Counted from the stretch's first letter, positions 23,442 through 36,379 are shown. The stretch is 64,000 bases of DNA from Trochalopteron elliotii (GCA_024734555.1 JANPWX010000010.1:2468090-2532089); one strand, 5' to 3'. Numbers and translations are program-made. Notes: generated by a model not told the origin, from the letters alone.

Positions 23442-26400
23442 CCTGTATATTCCAAAAGCAGAATCACCGTAGAGAAGAGAACAAGATTCAGAGTAACAAA
23501 TGGTATGAATTCCTAATTGAGTATGCTCCATCCATGGAAACTGTAAAATGGAACACTCATTAACAGACTTGCACATAAACACATGTATGTGCACCCCTTG
23601 TGAAATACAGGGTGATGTTACACCTGTGGAAAATGAGGTGCAAGCAAGCAACTCCGAGCTGCTAAAGTTAACAGTAGTTGATTATAGAGTTGTAGTGCTT
23701 AGTTAAAATTAGTTGAAGGCTGTTTTTGTTTGCTCTGTATCCCCTGTCCCCCCCCCAGACCCACTTGCCTGTTTCATTGCCTTTCCGTTGGGTCAAACCT
23801 CTGCTGCCAGCCACCCCCCCCAACACCTACTCCCTGCCCATCATGCTGCTCCTCGCTGCTAGTAAGTCCACTACAGGTACCACCTAATATGCAAATGAAG
23901 AGTCCCATAGTGCAACGCTTCAGATAATGACTGCAATTAACACTAATTATCCCACTGGACAACGAGCTAAAACAAAAAATAACAAATGCAATAAAAACCA
24001 TGAAGTAAACACTGCTTGCAAGCACTACAATAAGCCTGAACTCTGCAATCTCCGCCTCGCTGTGATATCAAATATATTTTAAGAAACTCCTGCGAGGTGA
24101 AGAACTCCCACTCTGCAGCCCAGGCGGCAGAATGAAGGTCATCTCCTCCTCGGAAGTGTAGCTCAGCGGGAGCAGTGGCAGCGGAAGGCCATCCCTCGAG
24201 TCCTCCCCTTTCTTAAAAGAGCTGAACTAATAAAGGCAATTAAAGGAGGAAACATTGTCTCCTGCCCATTTATAAGACACCTTAACATGAATTTAAAGGG
24301 GAAAAGAAAATAAAGAAAAACAGTATCTTAAGAGAAAGTAAAACATAAACTGGAATTGGTATACATCTTCAGCAACCGTTTGAAACGCTAGACAACCTGG
24401 CAAGAGGCAAGAAAAAATCTTTAAAATTAAGGTACAAAATTAACATGCAATTAATTGCCATTTTTCAATTTAAACACCTTAGTATTTTTCTCCAAATTGC
24501 ATCCCACATCAGTTTGAATTCTGACTGCTCTAAATCAGAGATATGTATTCATTTAATTGCCAGTCTGATATGGATATATTTTCTTCTTCCTCTTTCCTTC
24601 TATTGTCTCCTACATCGTTGTTTTCTGTACCTACTCATGATATCCTGCCTTAAATGAGATTATACATTTGTGGGTTTTAAATCTTCCATTTACCCTAAGC
24701 TTCAGCATCTGGCACAGCAAGACTTTAAAGTCAGACTGAATTCAAATGTAATATTCAATTCTCTACTGGCACAAGGAGAAAAGGCTACTCAGACCCTCAG
24801 AAAGCACAGTGCCCAGACTCTCTGCAGCATACCACCAAACAACTCGTGCTGACACACCCTGTATCTGACAGAAATTTATGAGCTGGAATTCTGCTTGAAG
24901 TCCACCTCAGGTAGTCAGTGATTATCTACATTAAAAACTAAATCCAAGAGTGACTCGAGAAATGCTTACTTTAGAAGAAAGGAATATTCGTACAGATAAA
25001 AGAAGAAATTATAGCTGTAAACAGAACAAAAATAAGGGTGTTTTTAGCAGTTGCATCTTTAGCAACTTGAATAATTTGAATACTTTGATTTACATATAGG
25101 GAAGATTACTCAAAGTAGGATAAAGATTGATTACATCCAGACTTTCCTTGCCTCCTATCCTCCCACAGCTTTCCCCTAAAAAAAACCCAAACAACCAAAC
25201 AAATTGATGTGTGGACATTAATTATCTGAACACTGCAACTTCATGTGTTGAATATTCTATACTTACAATATCAATGTTACTTTAATAAAAAGAACCATTC
25301 ACAGAAATTATCATACAATCTGCTTTTTAAAATTGTAAACAAAAATCACGGATGACACAGGTAACTATTTATCTCTGTGCTTTGAATGGACAAAGAAAGG
25401 TTTTATCACTTCAGTGACGTAATCTGCAGTTACTACAAGCACAAAAGAATACACACATTTAATAACCAGCATTTAGGAAAACTAGGGTCTTAAAACTGCT
25501 TGTGGAAAAGATCCTTTAACAGCAATGGCATCTGAAGGATAACTAAACAATGCTTCAGAGTATGAGAACAAGCTTTCAATTCTAGATGACCAAACTATGG
25601 TTGGATCAAAAACTATTTCTATTCCTTTCTAAAGCATATATAGAATCTATAAAGTTTCTGCTTCCCAGAATTTTGCACTGATGTGTTGAAGTGCAGCAAC
25701 AAGCAGACATGCTACATTAATTTCCAACTGTTTGGCATATCCATGAAGAGGAAGGATAGGAAAATTATTTCTGTATTCCATGTACAGTGTCTCTGCAAGC
25801 TTTCCAGCCCACAACTTAGGAAGCAGCAAAAATGCAGAGTCACAAATTAGCTGCAGCTGGAGTGGATTCACATGAGTAGCCATGACACAAGCACCATCAA
25901 CCCTAAAAGAAATGTCCTGTTCTCAGTCTTGCTGTCTGTGTCCAAAAATAGACAGCTATACACAGAATAAAAATTACTAAATGTCTCATGAAAAATATCC
26001 TAGTTTATTACTGTTTTTTACAACAACTATTCTACCTTACTTTACAATAACTCCATGGCTTTCCCTGTGGCAGCCCTCTGCCCAGGAACCATCACCCCTC
26101 TGATCCAGAGTACTCCCATCACCAGCAGAACACCTTTCCTTCTCTGCCAGGTCTGACCACTTGCTCCTGGCTTTCTCAGCCATCAGGCCCTTCTCCACAC
26201 AAAAGCAAGGCTACAGGGCTAGCTGAAGCTGACATCCAAACTTTTCCTGTCACTCTCTGTAACCCAAACAAAGCCTTCACTTGCTTAAAGTGAATTATGA
26301 CAGTCAAACCCAGCATTAGCAGTACTGGAGCAGTTCTAAAATTCTCTGTCATGAGCCAACATGAAAAATGGCAAGGCAAACATTAAGGAACACTTCTGCC

Positions 26401-28407
26401 CTTGTCCCACAAGTTTCAGGCATCTACCGCTGCAAGTTAATCAGCATAGAAGTATTTGCACTAATTTCCAGCAGCCACTTGGGAAGAGCGTATGCATATA
26501 CCCTTTTAACCCAACAGTTTAAAAGAAAAAGTTTAACAGTAATCAATTCCTATACTAAAACCCAAACCCAATTACTTAGCATAAATAAATAATCCCAGGC
26601 TGAATGTCTTCTGAACCAGCCAGGGAATTTTTTCTATTAATTAAATCCTGAGGGCAAATTTCCAGAGACACACTACTTATCTTCAGCCATATCCTCTTGT
26701 ATCCATCCATAACTTCCTTTCATGTTTAATAGCTCCAGCCTCACTACCTATTGGAGTCAACCCTCAGCCTCACCTAGGAGTTTCACATACTGCTCTCATA
26801 ACTATTTTTTTACGCCCATCTAATAAATCACCCTTCTTTCCAACATCTTAGCTGCTTCACTGTTACACGCAGAGTTGCTCTTCAAGAGTTTCCTGCCACA
26901 AAACTCACCCACTATTTCAATTCCTTTCACCCCAACTCTTGTCTCTCCAACCCACTCATCCTAGCATTCTGTTAGTGCTCATTTCCAATCTCTCTGTCCA
27001 CTCAGTGACTCTTAAGTTCCATGCTAAGACCCAAATGCTGTCCTCTTTTCTTTAGTCCTCTTCCTTTTTTGTCTAGGCATGCAAAGTCAAAAAACATTTC
27101 AACACTCCAACTAGTTTCCCTCTTTACTGATCTTATCCTGTGAAAAGGAAGGCAAAGCAAAACAAAACAAGCAGGTGTGAGTGTATGAGTGAGCAAGATG
27201 GGAGACAATGAACCTTCTAGGCAATAACCACAGATCAGGGGGAGATGGGGTCAGAGAGCAAAATATTGCTGCAATTTTTACTCCTAGTCATGACAACACA
27301 CACTTAGTGCTTTTCTCTGTGAGCAGGATACCTACAACATCTTGATATTTCATTCCAATTGCCTTGGGTATTGAGAGTGGTAGAAACATGAGGTGGTTTT
27401 AGTGCAGTGACCAGTGGGGTTGGTTCACCCATATGAAGCTTCATACATACAGGATCTCTTCTCTTAAAATTCCCTAACGTGCTTTTTGCTGGAATTTCAT
27501 ACAAGATTGCCACGTCCCCTGTAATTAAAGTGTCCAAAAAGGCTGCCAGCCATGAGGCAGCCTGCTCAACCCTAATCCATGCACTGGGCTCCATATTTTA
27601 CAGACCTAAACTGAACACTCATACTGGCTTTCTCTTAACATTTTTCTCTGCACACAGGGAAGGCAGAAGCCTATGAAAGCAGATATAAGGCTGTACGGCC
27701 AACCACATCCTACTCACTGCCTTTCAAGTTCTTGACTTTATAGCACAAATATCTGTATGCAGTAAGAAAACCAAACCAAAACTGGAGCCCTGCCAAGAAT
27801 ATTCTGTTTACCACATCAGGTTCTTTAAAGCCTCTCTTGTGTAATTGCAGAGGATATCCAGCTTTTCATACTGTAAAACCTCAGAGTAAACAGGACTGAA
27901 CTTACAGTCTCTTCTAAGCTGCTTCCCTGTCCATTTTAAGCACAACAAGCACTTCTACTTCTCCATAGGCAGAGTATTTTATTCACAGAGTCAGCAAAAT
28001 CCACTTTGTCATGTCACCACAAGCCTGTTCACACTTTCACTCACCTTGAGTTGAAAACTCATCTGCCTGCTACTCTACTCACCAGAAGCAATTGACAGTT
28101 TGGTTTTTGGGGTGTTGGTGGTTTTTAGCTTTTTTTCGCTTCTGGGCTTGTTCTTTTTAATTAAATTTCTGCATGAATAAGGTTAAGTATTCGAGCAGTG
28201 AGACAGAATAATACCGATTTGAGCTAACAGGGTATTTTTATCTCAAAGTAACATATCGTGTGTAAAAGATGAGGGCTACTGTCCTCCCGGAAAGGGGGTG
28301 GAAGGGGGAAGGGGGAAAAGCAGCCAGAAGTAGTTTTAAAAAATAATAAAAATCTCCTCATTTAGGCATGATACAATATTTTATCCACCCACTTCCCTGT
28401 TTAAGGC
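23442..28407. other. unique intronic sequence, no gene seen
   Basis: No exon recognised. It holds C-rich runs at 23748-23822 and a tRNA-like A/B-box resemblance at 24151-24206 (see findings). Confidence 0.5.
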
Positions 28408-30083
28408 TGTGATAGGTTAGTCTAGCTTTCAGTGGGGGCAGAGAAAAAGCCACAGAAGCTGCTTCTGGGAGAGAAGCTCCTCGAAACTTCGAAACTTCCT
28501 GAAAGCTTCGAAGCTTCCTGAAACTGTCGAGCAGAGCCAACTCCTAAAGGCTCTGATGATTGACACATTGCTGCCCCAATTAAGGAAGTCAGCAACACCT
28601 CTGTGATGACATATTTAAGATGGAAAAAAAGGTGTGCAATTGCTGTTTCTTCCTGCCCTCTGAGGGCTGGTGAGGGGGCTGTCAGGCTCCTTCCCAGCAG
28701 GGCAGCCAGGGCCCTTCCCAGCGCGCCTGCTGCGATCATACCACCGGGGAGGATCATCCCTTTGGTACGAGCAACCACATGGCTGAGACCACATGGCCAA
28801 AAGTGGCTGTGCAGCTGAAAGCGGTGCAGCTGGGGCCGTGCAACCAGGGCAGCACCAAGCAGCCGCTGCTACTTTGGCATGGCTCACAATGAATTTTATT
28901 TGTTTAGCCACTTTTAACCAGCCATGCTGCAGACAGAAGGGCAAAAGCACTGGCAGCAGCTTTTCTCCTTTTTGGCGCCCCACATGAAGAGAGGCACTGA
29001 GTAAAGCTGGCAGCCAGCACAGCTCACACAGTGCCAACACAGACCATGTGACCAGCAGCAAGAGACATGGCAAACAATTCCCCCAGTGCGAAGACCGGAC
29101 GGGATCAACTTTTCAGTGCTGCAGAACTCTATAAAAACTTTTCAATTGATAGAACTTCAGAACAAATGAACCTAAAGACATCAATTCTCTTCTGAATCAG
29201 AGAAAAGGAAAAAATGAAGACACGTGAAGAGAACAACATGGTGACACTAAGGACAGTGAAAAGGAGGGAGGCGGAGGTGCTGGGAGCGTTGGAGCTGAAA
29301 TTCTTCTGCAAACCATGGTGAGGACTACAATACAACAAACTGTTTCCCTGTAATTCATTAAGTCCATGGTGGGCTGCAGAATTCACCTGCAGCCTATGAG
29401 AAAAAGGTGCTCACACTGGAGCAGCTGGATGTTGAGAAGCTGTGATCTGGTGAGAGGCTTGAACAGAGAGAGAAAGAACTCCTGCTTCCAGAAATGGAGA
29501 AAGAGGACCCTTGCTTTTATACTACAACAGCTCATCCTTAAAAGACTGCATGCCATGAACAAAATGGCCCATGAGGAAACAGTTGTGGGAAGACTACTTT
29601 CCCCATGGGAGGGACTCACATTGCAGCAGGTTCGGATGGGACTGCTACTCATGAAAATTAGAACCATGCTGGAAAAGTTCACAGAGATCTGTCTCCTGTG
29701 GGAAGGACCCCATGGCATAGCAAAAGAGACTCCTCTCCCTAAGCGAACTGAAGAAAGATGGGGTTGTTTTAATTTGGAAGCTATAAACTGACTAAAGACC
29801 CCATGTCTTGTCTCTCTGTGCCAGAAGTGAGAAGGAAAGAAGGGCTGGGAAAAGGTGTTTTAAAGGTTTACTTTAGTTCTCATTATTCTCTTTTAATTAC
29901 TTTTTTTTTTTGGCCTTTATACCATTTAAAGTTTTAAGGCCCTTAAAGTGTTTCTTCCCACTCCTTACCTGAACTCATGAGCCCCTTTAGTCTTTTCTTT
30001 CCCCCTCCTCTGCTCAACTATAGCAGAGGAGAGTGATATTTTCCTGGGTGCACTGGCATTTGGCCAGCATCAAACCCATGACA
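28408..30083 (+). mobile_element. solo LTR, alpha family (copy 2), near full length
   Basis: About 1,676 bp, running TGTGATAGGTTAG ... ACCCATGACA, whose ends are imperfect inverted repeats. Flanks AAGGC and AAGGG agree at four of five bases. A TATA-like ATATTTAAGATGG lies near 28611. The 29300-29800 part carries the recurring 'gctggagcag / ctgtgggaaggacccc' pattern that I know from a common bird ERV LTR. It matches alpha copy 3 in reverse complement along 29945-28510. Open frames of 110-152 codons inside it are LTR sequence, not genes. Confidence 0.75.
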
Positions 30084-31380
30084 AAGGGTTGCCTCAGACA
30101 CTGTAGCACCAGATCAAGGAAGGTGGGACAGCTTAAGCAGCGAGAGAGCCTGGGTCTGGTTTTTCAGTTTTTCCTGCAGGCTGCCATCCCTCCAACAGCA
30201 CAGTCCACGGGACAAAGGTGAGGCATAGTGTTGTCCTGGCAGGAGCTCCTCAATCATATCAATATATGAAATGCCAGTGATCCACATAAGACAACTAACA
30301 CACAAGAAAGGTGCTTAAACAAAACTGTGTTGGCTACAGCACCAGCATCCTGGGGACTGCAATAAAAGGTTCAGCTCCTGATGTGGATCTTCAGGAGCAA
30401 TCCTTACTATTCTTTTAAAAAAGCAAATATGAGAAGAAAAAGAAGAAAAGAAGGGGGGAAAAAACCCAAAAAGACCCACAACAAAGCCCCAAAGAGCCAA
30501 ACAATGTTTGAGCTTTCTTCTTGGGGTATTATCATAATGAAGATGAAATGCTGCATTTCAGCTTAAGCATATGTTTCAAAAAGGCTAGCAGGGAAAGAAG
30601 CAGATCTTGTGCCAGCAGTTTCTGCCCAAGGATGGCGTACCATTCTGAAGGCATGAAATAAAGAATCTAACCACTTTCTGAAAATCACTATACGCAGAAA
30701 GTTACTATTTCCTTCTCCCCAGAATTTCAAAGAAATCATTAATAAAAGTGGGCTACAATATGCATATTTTAAATCACCAAATTACCTACCTCAATTACTT
30801 TCACAAACCTTACTGAAAGAAAATTCTCACCTTTCTATAGAACGGGAACAAGTGTCTGAGTTGTTAGTTATGTTTGTGGAGGAAATCACAGTAAAAAATA
30901 AATCTAAGCTGTAGCAGAAAATCTGTGAAAACATACTGGGAAAAACCTAATTGCTCTCTATTGAAGTATTTCCAAGTTCTGCTGCTTACAAAATTACCTA
31001 TTTTATGTCGAAGTTGTCTTTGAGGCCATGCAAAACTGTCACAAAGTAACAGGCCCGTTATGATTTTCAATAATCTAATTAATTTATGCATTCTTGAGTT
31101 TACTGCAGATATAGCCAAAAGGTAATTTATTAATCTAAGAGCCTAGATTCATTTGTATGCATGCCCTGAGAGACAAACAAGGCTCTGATTTCCCTTTTCA
31201 TGAAATCAACTTTAGGGTCTAGTACCAAGAATGTGAAGCAGTATTACAAACTCATATTCTGAAACAGTGGTTCTATCCCATCATCCAGGACACAAGAAAA
31301 CCATGCATGGTTTAGTCCAGTGGTGAAAGCTATACAGAAAAAGTTGGGGAAGGCTGCAAGTTAAAACTGACAACCTGATA
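30084..31380. other. unique intronic sequence, no gene seen
   Basis: No exon or transposon recognised. A purine-rich stretch (AGAAGAAAAAGAAG, then GGGGGG) lies near 30430-30470. Confidence 0.5.
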
Positions 31381-31407
31381 TTCTAAAATAAAAGTTGACC
31401 TCAAAAT

Positions 31408-31433
31408 GGGGGGGGGGGGGGGGGGGTGGGGGG
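31408..31433 (+). repeat. G19-T-G6 homopolymer tract
   Basis: Nineteen G, one T, six G. It could form a G-quadruplex on the plus strand, or be a sequencing and assembly weak point. Confidence 0.9.
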
Positions 31434-31747
31434 AAAGGAAGACGAAAACTAGAAATGGAATGAAAGAATGAAAAACGAAGCTATAGGGAAGGCACCTGCA
31501 GAAAACATTCAGAGCAGTAACATCTCTTGTTTGTGAACTACATGCATTCAGTGTCACATATTTCCATGTCTTGGTCCTTTAAACAAGATACCTACAAGTA
31601 ATTAATTACCTGAGCAGATGTAAGATGACACTGCATTTTTCTTTCTTTATAAATCAAATAGCAAAGTTTTTTTGTCAGTTTTGTTCTTGTGAATAAGATA
31701 TACACTACACAGACTATAGTTTTTAAATACATACTGAGAATATTTAG

Positions 31748-32443
31748 TGTTAGGAAAAAGAAAGGATAAAAATTTCCTTTCTAAAGAAATAAAATCAATC
31801 CTTCCTTGACAAATATTTATAAACATATTTTTCTCCAATTCTTTCTCATAATTTGTTTTGTCCAGAATAATCAAAATTGCCTCACCATTGCCTTGCACAG
31901 ATATAACAATTCAGCCTGAAAACTGCCCTCTTAGGACAGTGAGAGGAATGACAGATTTGTCTTTACAAACAAGCAGTGGATCTGCTGGTAGATAAAACTA
32001 GCACTGAAAGATAAAAGAAACAACGGGAAGGATTCCATTGACTGATGAATGGAAAAGAAGATATTTGCCTTTACAAACAAACTGTAGGTTTGCTGTTAAA
32101 TGAAACTGGATATTGAAAGAGGAAAGAAACAATGGAAAAACTCGTTGTTTCCAAAATTCCCTAAGAATTAAGAATTAAAAGGGGGGTTATACATTAAAGG
32201 GGAAATTTAGGTATTAGACACTCCAGGAAGTCTGTAATTCCCAAGTACCTCAGCCAATGAGGAAAGAGAGAAGGAAATGTGGCTGGGAAATTAGGATAAA
32301 TAGGAGGCTGCATCCTCCAAAATTTGAGGGACCCCAGGGGAAATGCCGCATGGTCTCTCCCTTTATTCAAATAAAGTAAAAGGACTCCTCTGTCTCCTTT
32401 TTGGACATAAACTTCTGGCGTTTGTGGATTAATTTTCCTAACA
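31748..32443 (+). mobile_element. LTR, epsilon family, with internal tandem duplication
   Basis: The candidate ends are an 11-bp perfect inverted repeat, TGTTAGGAAAA (31748) and TTTTCCTAACA (32433-32443). Near the right end are a TATA-like GGATAAATAGG (about 32293) and AATAAA (about 32371). Region 31940-32150 is a tandem duplication with period about 108 bp. No flanking target duplication was found, so the left end is less certain than the right. Confidence 0.6.
31940..32150 (+). repeat. about 108-bp tandem duplication in LTR U3
   Basis: The two units share ATTTG(T/C)CTTTACAAACAA, then GATAAAAGAAACAA versus GAGGAAAGAAACAA, in the same order and spacing, diverged by roughly 20 percent by eye. 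Confidence 0.75.
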
Positions 32444-33254
32444 ACCTGCAGAATACATAACTGAAAATAAAACAGGCACTTCTTATGTCCATTAGCAATA
32501 TTAACTATGTATCAGATTAAAAGAAGTTCACCATGAAAGCTTATCAATAAAAACTGTCTCGAAGCATCTTCTGAAGCCCTGTCTACTTAAGTGAACTGCA
32601 ATTTGGAGCCACTACCAGAAGACAGAAGTTCATTAGTCTTTTGACTAATGTTTGACATGTTTCATATGTGGCAGTGTTTCAAACCTGAGACTTTACAAAA
32701 TTACAATGCTCCAAAACAAAGGCAATAAATTCCAGTCCAAAAGCTGAATAATCTTTAAAAATGTACTTTTTTCTGATCAGACCCACATGAACTTACTCAG
32801 GATTTCATTTTAAACTTGCAAGACTGAAGTAACTTTCAAATGCAGAAAACTCCTTATGATACAAATGCGTTTGAAGATATGCTGCCTTCTACCCTTAAAA
32901 GAATTCCCTGAAAAAAATATTGGAAACATTTCAGAAATGTTGATACTACACTTTAGGAGACAAAAAAACTTCTACACTTTAATTTGCTTCAAAGTAGTAA
33001 TATCTTCAAAGAACCATTGTTTACAGGGTTTTGGGGGGTTTTTTGGTGTTTGGGTTTTTTTTATGACTTTTCACAATTATTTTCCAAAGAAATTAAGAAC
33101 TTCATAAAAGAGGAATATGCTGAATCATAAACATTGCTGAGATTTTGCTGGGGAATAAATTCTCTCTTTTTCTTTAGAGAACTTTCCTCTCATTTGTTGT
33201 CATAGAGATGGTGAATGGACCTCGATTTAAAAAAACAAAAGATGTAGCCAGAGC
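32444..33254. other. unique intronic sequence, no gene seen
   Basis: Nothing recognised apart from a G/T-rich stretch near 33029-33062. Confidence 0.5.
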
Positions 33255-33654
33255 CTTGGCACATCATTGGAATGGTTGTGGGGAAGGGGGAGAAGAGGTG
33301 TGGTGGTTGGCAGTTTCTTGCCTGGGGGTGGGCTAGTCTTTGCCCGGCTTGGAGGGTGCACAGTTGTGGGTTTCGGTGCTGGACTTCTGCCCAGGGGGAC
33401 TCGCTGCTACAGTGGAGCCTTCCTTGCCATTTCTCCTTGCTGTTGGAGACCACTGCTTGCAGAAGAGGCCACTGGACTGCGACTTCTTGGTACCCACCAT
33501 TGCTGCAGGAAAGCTCCTCACCATCTGCCTGGGTGCCTCAGGGGAAACCAGGCCTCCATCTCCTCTCTCTCCAGAGGGACCACCTTGCAGCTGCTTACTG
33601 GATGGAGCCTTGGAGGCTGCTGCTGCCATCTCCAGAGGCACATGAGAGCCAGAA
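33255..33654 (+). repeat. GC-rich block upstream of beta LTR (second copy)
   Basis: This resembles 10685-10998 and, like it, ends exactly at the start of a beta-type LTR (33655). Two overlapping 143-codon plus-strand frames run through it into the LTR, with no domain recognised and a composition that follows the GC content. I do not call them genes. Confidence 0.45.
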
Positions 33655-34245
33655 TGTTATTAATGTATACCATAAAGTTGGCTTTTCACAAATATTAAGG
33701 TGAATGCTGTATGTATAATAACTTTGCTGTAAGGATACAGTTTTTATTTCTGCTATTAGCAAAACTTAGACATGGTAGTGGGATAGCTGATATATATAGT
33801 TATGCTTGTAATTGAATGGCCTGTTTGGTTGGGATAACATCCAGCAAATATATGATGACCCTGCTGCTGACATGCCAACTATCAACACCAACCATCTGTA
33901 GAAAGTATGGACCAAGGTCCAAGCTGGAGGTGATAATGAAGACACACACATGGTCTAAAAAACACACATACTCTAAAAAGGCAGACCCAAGGAGGGGCCA
34001 TGCTAAACAGTTCCTGGAATATGGAAACTAGTTTGTGGAGAAGTTTGAATATGCAAGATCATTTATGAATATGCAACAGACTGATGCAATAAAAAAGGTA
34101 TTTAAAGAATGTCTCTGAAATAGAAGGTGTGCTCGTGCTCTAGGCTGAATGCCAAGTCACCCAGATGTCTTTGCTTGATTTCTGTCTCCTAATTATCTTA
34201 TTTTTTTTTTAATTAAACCTATTTCTTAAAATTTCCCAAGAAAGT

Positions 34246-34879
34246 TGTTATAAATGATTTTTAGCTAATTGGGTATCAAAGATTTTAAATTGTCATTTCC
34301 AAAATCTGAGACAACCACAATAAAATGGAGCAACACCGATCAAATGCTGGGTGAACAGAGGTTCAGCATCAAGGGTGCTGTCCCATCCTGTCCACAAATG
34401 CTGGGTTTTTGAGTCCAGATTTTATACAGTTTTTCCTGCCCGGTGGTAAGTCCATTGTATGTCCCTGTCCAGTCTACATATTCATGTGCTTCTTTCGTGG
34501 TTGAATTTTGAACGGATTTCCCAGCAGTGTGCATGATCTGAAAGCGGTTCCTGGAACTAGGCATTGGAATGGTGATCAGCTCAATCTCCGGGGTCCTCCA
34601 TCGAAATTGGCATCAGATGCTGATCGTCCCTGATGCACAGTGTCCGTCTCCTGCTCAGCCTTCTCCTTTCTGTTGCAAATTCTGGTTTTGCCCTGCTGTT
34701 TCACAGGTGCAGAATAGGTCTCGACATTCGGAGACGCTTTTGCAACTTACAGGAACCAGAACTTACAAGACAGTTTCAAGGTTATAAAGTACAATATATT
34801 CAATACACAAGTTTATTCACTACATCTATCACAGTCCCAATATATCTAATACATGAATTTATTTACTACATCTATCACA
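34246..34879 (-). mobile_element. solo LTR, gamma family (copy C), with perfect target duplication
   Basis: 634 bp. On the minus strand it runs TGTGATAGATG ... TTTATAACA. AAAGT occurs exactly on both sides (34241-34245 and 34880-34884). A TATA box (CTGTATAAAATC) is seen on the minus strand. It matches gamma copy B end to end and lies near the 3' end of the beta LTR, antisense to it. Confidence 0.9.
34788..34879 (-). repeat. 46-bp tandem duplication at the 5' end of gamma copy C
   Basis: Units 34788-34833 and 34834-34879 both end CTACATCTATCACA on the plus strand and match over most of their length. Copy B has a single unit. Confidence 0.85.
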
Positions 34880-34909
34880 AAAGTGACCCTTGTTTTTCAC
34901 AAGAAGAAA

Positions 34910-36370
34910 ACAGAAACCCTTCACCCTCCACCTTCTCTCTCCTCTTGGGGCCACCATTACCCCCTGGAGAGGCTCAGCAGTTGCTTCAGCTGCCCTCTGC
35001 CTCACACTGAGCCAACAGCTCAGTTTCATTGTAGAAAAAGAGACGGAAGATAAAGAGAGATAATCAAGACTGCCACCTGCAAAGATCTTTGCAACAAAGT
35101 TTGGAAATTTGTCTAAGAAAGATGTAAAACTTGTTTTATTTTAGTAAACTGATTGGTGTCTTCATTTCCAGTTACTAAACTGGACTGAAAACTCAACTAA
35201 TCCAAATTTTCTGCTAAACACAGTGGGTTCTAAAGAAGTAGGCCATCATCTTGAGTCCCTCAATGATGTCCATGTGGGTATTTACCAGGAGGACCTCCCA
35301 GCCCTTCCTCACTTCTGAAAATAAGAGCTTCTGGCTATGATCCTTCCAGTGAAACTATACCCTGGAGTCCACCACAAAACACCAGTTTGAAAGCAAAGCA
35401 AGGAAGGAAGTGGGCATCATCAAATGTGAGTTACGCAGCAAAGTCCTACCATTCTTTTTCGACACCAGACTTCCATGACTGAAAGACTCCAGACACTCAA
35501 ACACAAGGTCTGTAATGGCAGATTGATTCAGCCCTAGGGCTGAAACAGAAGTACACATGAAGCATCTCCCAGCGCAATTCAGCTGTTTAACACTCCCTAT
35601 GCACTCTTACTTATACACTTTTTTTTTTTCAGAATGAAAAACATGCAGCAAAATGTTCTTCTCTGTTGCTGCACTAACCCATCAGACCCATCCATCTCAG
35701 TTTATTTTCCAGCAGTGAGAGCAGGCTCATAGTTCACCTTTGCACTCTCACTGCTCACAGGCTCCAGGAAGCTGTGCACATAGCACAGGAGATGTTAGGA
35801 ACCAAAAGTTTTTGGGTCATTTTTTCCACTTACAGGTAGGAAACACTGCTGTAGAGCTGGCTACTTTGTATGCATAAGGAAGGAGAAGGGTTCTGACAGA
35901 AGCTCTCAACAGCAAAGTCACATAAGCACGAAGTCTCCATGTGCATGAAGTTGCCAGTCACTGGGCTTCCTATCTGCATCTTTACACTTACCAAGGAGAT
36001 CAGAAGCCTGCAAACCAAAGGACATACTGTCTTAGTGCACCATTCCCCCCAAAAAAAGAAGCTGAACATTTTGTTGCCAGCTCTCTTCCTCCAGCAGTAT
36101 GTTCCCACACAGATGGCAAAACATTTTTTGAGGCCTGGTACTGCATGCTCCACTGAAGTAAGAAGGAACCCTGTGATGCCTTAGGATTTAACTTTTATGT
36201 TTTTCAGATCCTATACTGCTTTAGTGTATAACTCTAAGACTCCATAGCCTGTCAGGTCGTGTTCTCCCATTTTATTCAGACAAAATAATTTCTATCTAGG
36301 CCTGAAACTCAAGGACACTGTACTGTCTCAGGCCCTGAAAAAAATGTAAACAACATTGAATTTGAGGGGG
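34910..36370. other. unique intronic sequence, no gene seen
   Basis: No exon recognised. Overlapping short frames near 35830-36184 have no domain. Confidence 0.5.
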
Positions 36371-36379
36371 CAAACTTGG

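Larger units (their letters stand above)
33655..34901 (+). mobile_element. solo LTR, beta family, split by gamma copy C
   Basis: It starts TGTTATTAATG and ends TTGTTTTTCACA, like the beta copies at 11540 and 4776. An exact 4-bp AGAA flanks it (33651-33654 and 34902-34905). Removing the gamma LTR and one AAAGT copy leaves 608 bp, close to the 593 and 604 bp of the other copies. It is antisense to APP. Confidence 0.85.

Noticed and set aside
28615..29073. 152-codon minus-strand frame and the overlapping frame at 28422-28778
   Set aside because: Entirely inside the alpha LTR and antisense to it. GC-rich sequence by chance lacks stops.
33267..33703. Two overlapping 143-codon plus-strand frames
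   Set aside because: They lie in the GC-rich block and run into the beta LTR. Two frames open at once indicates composition, not coding.
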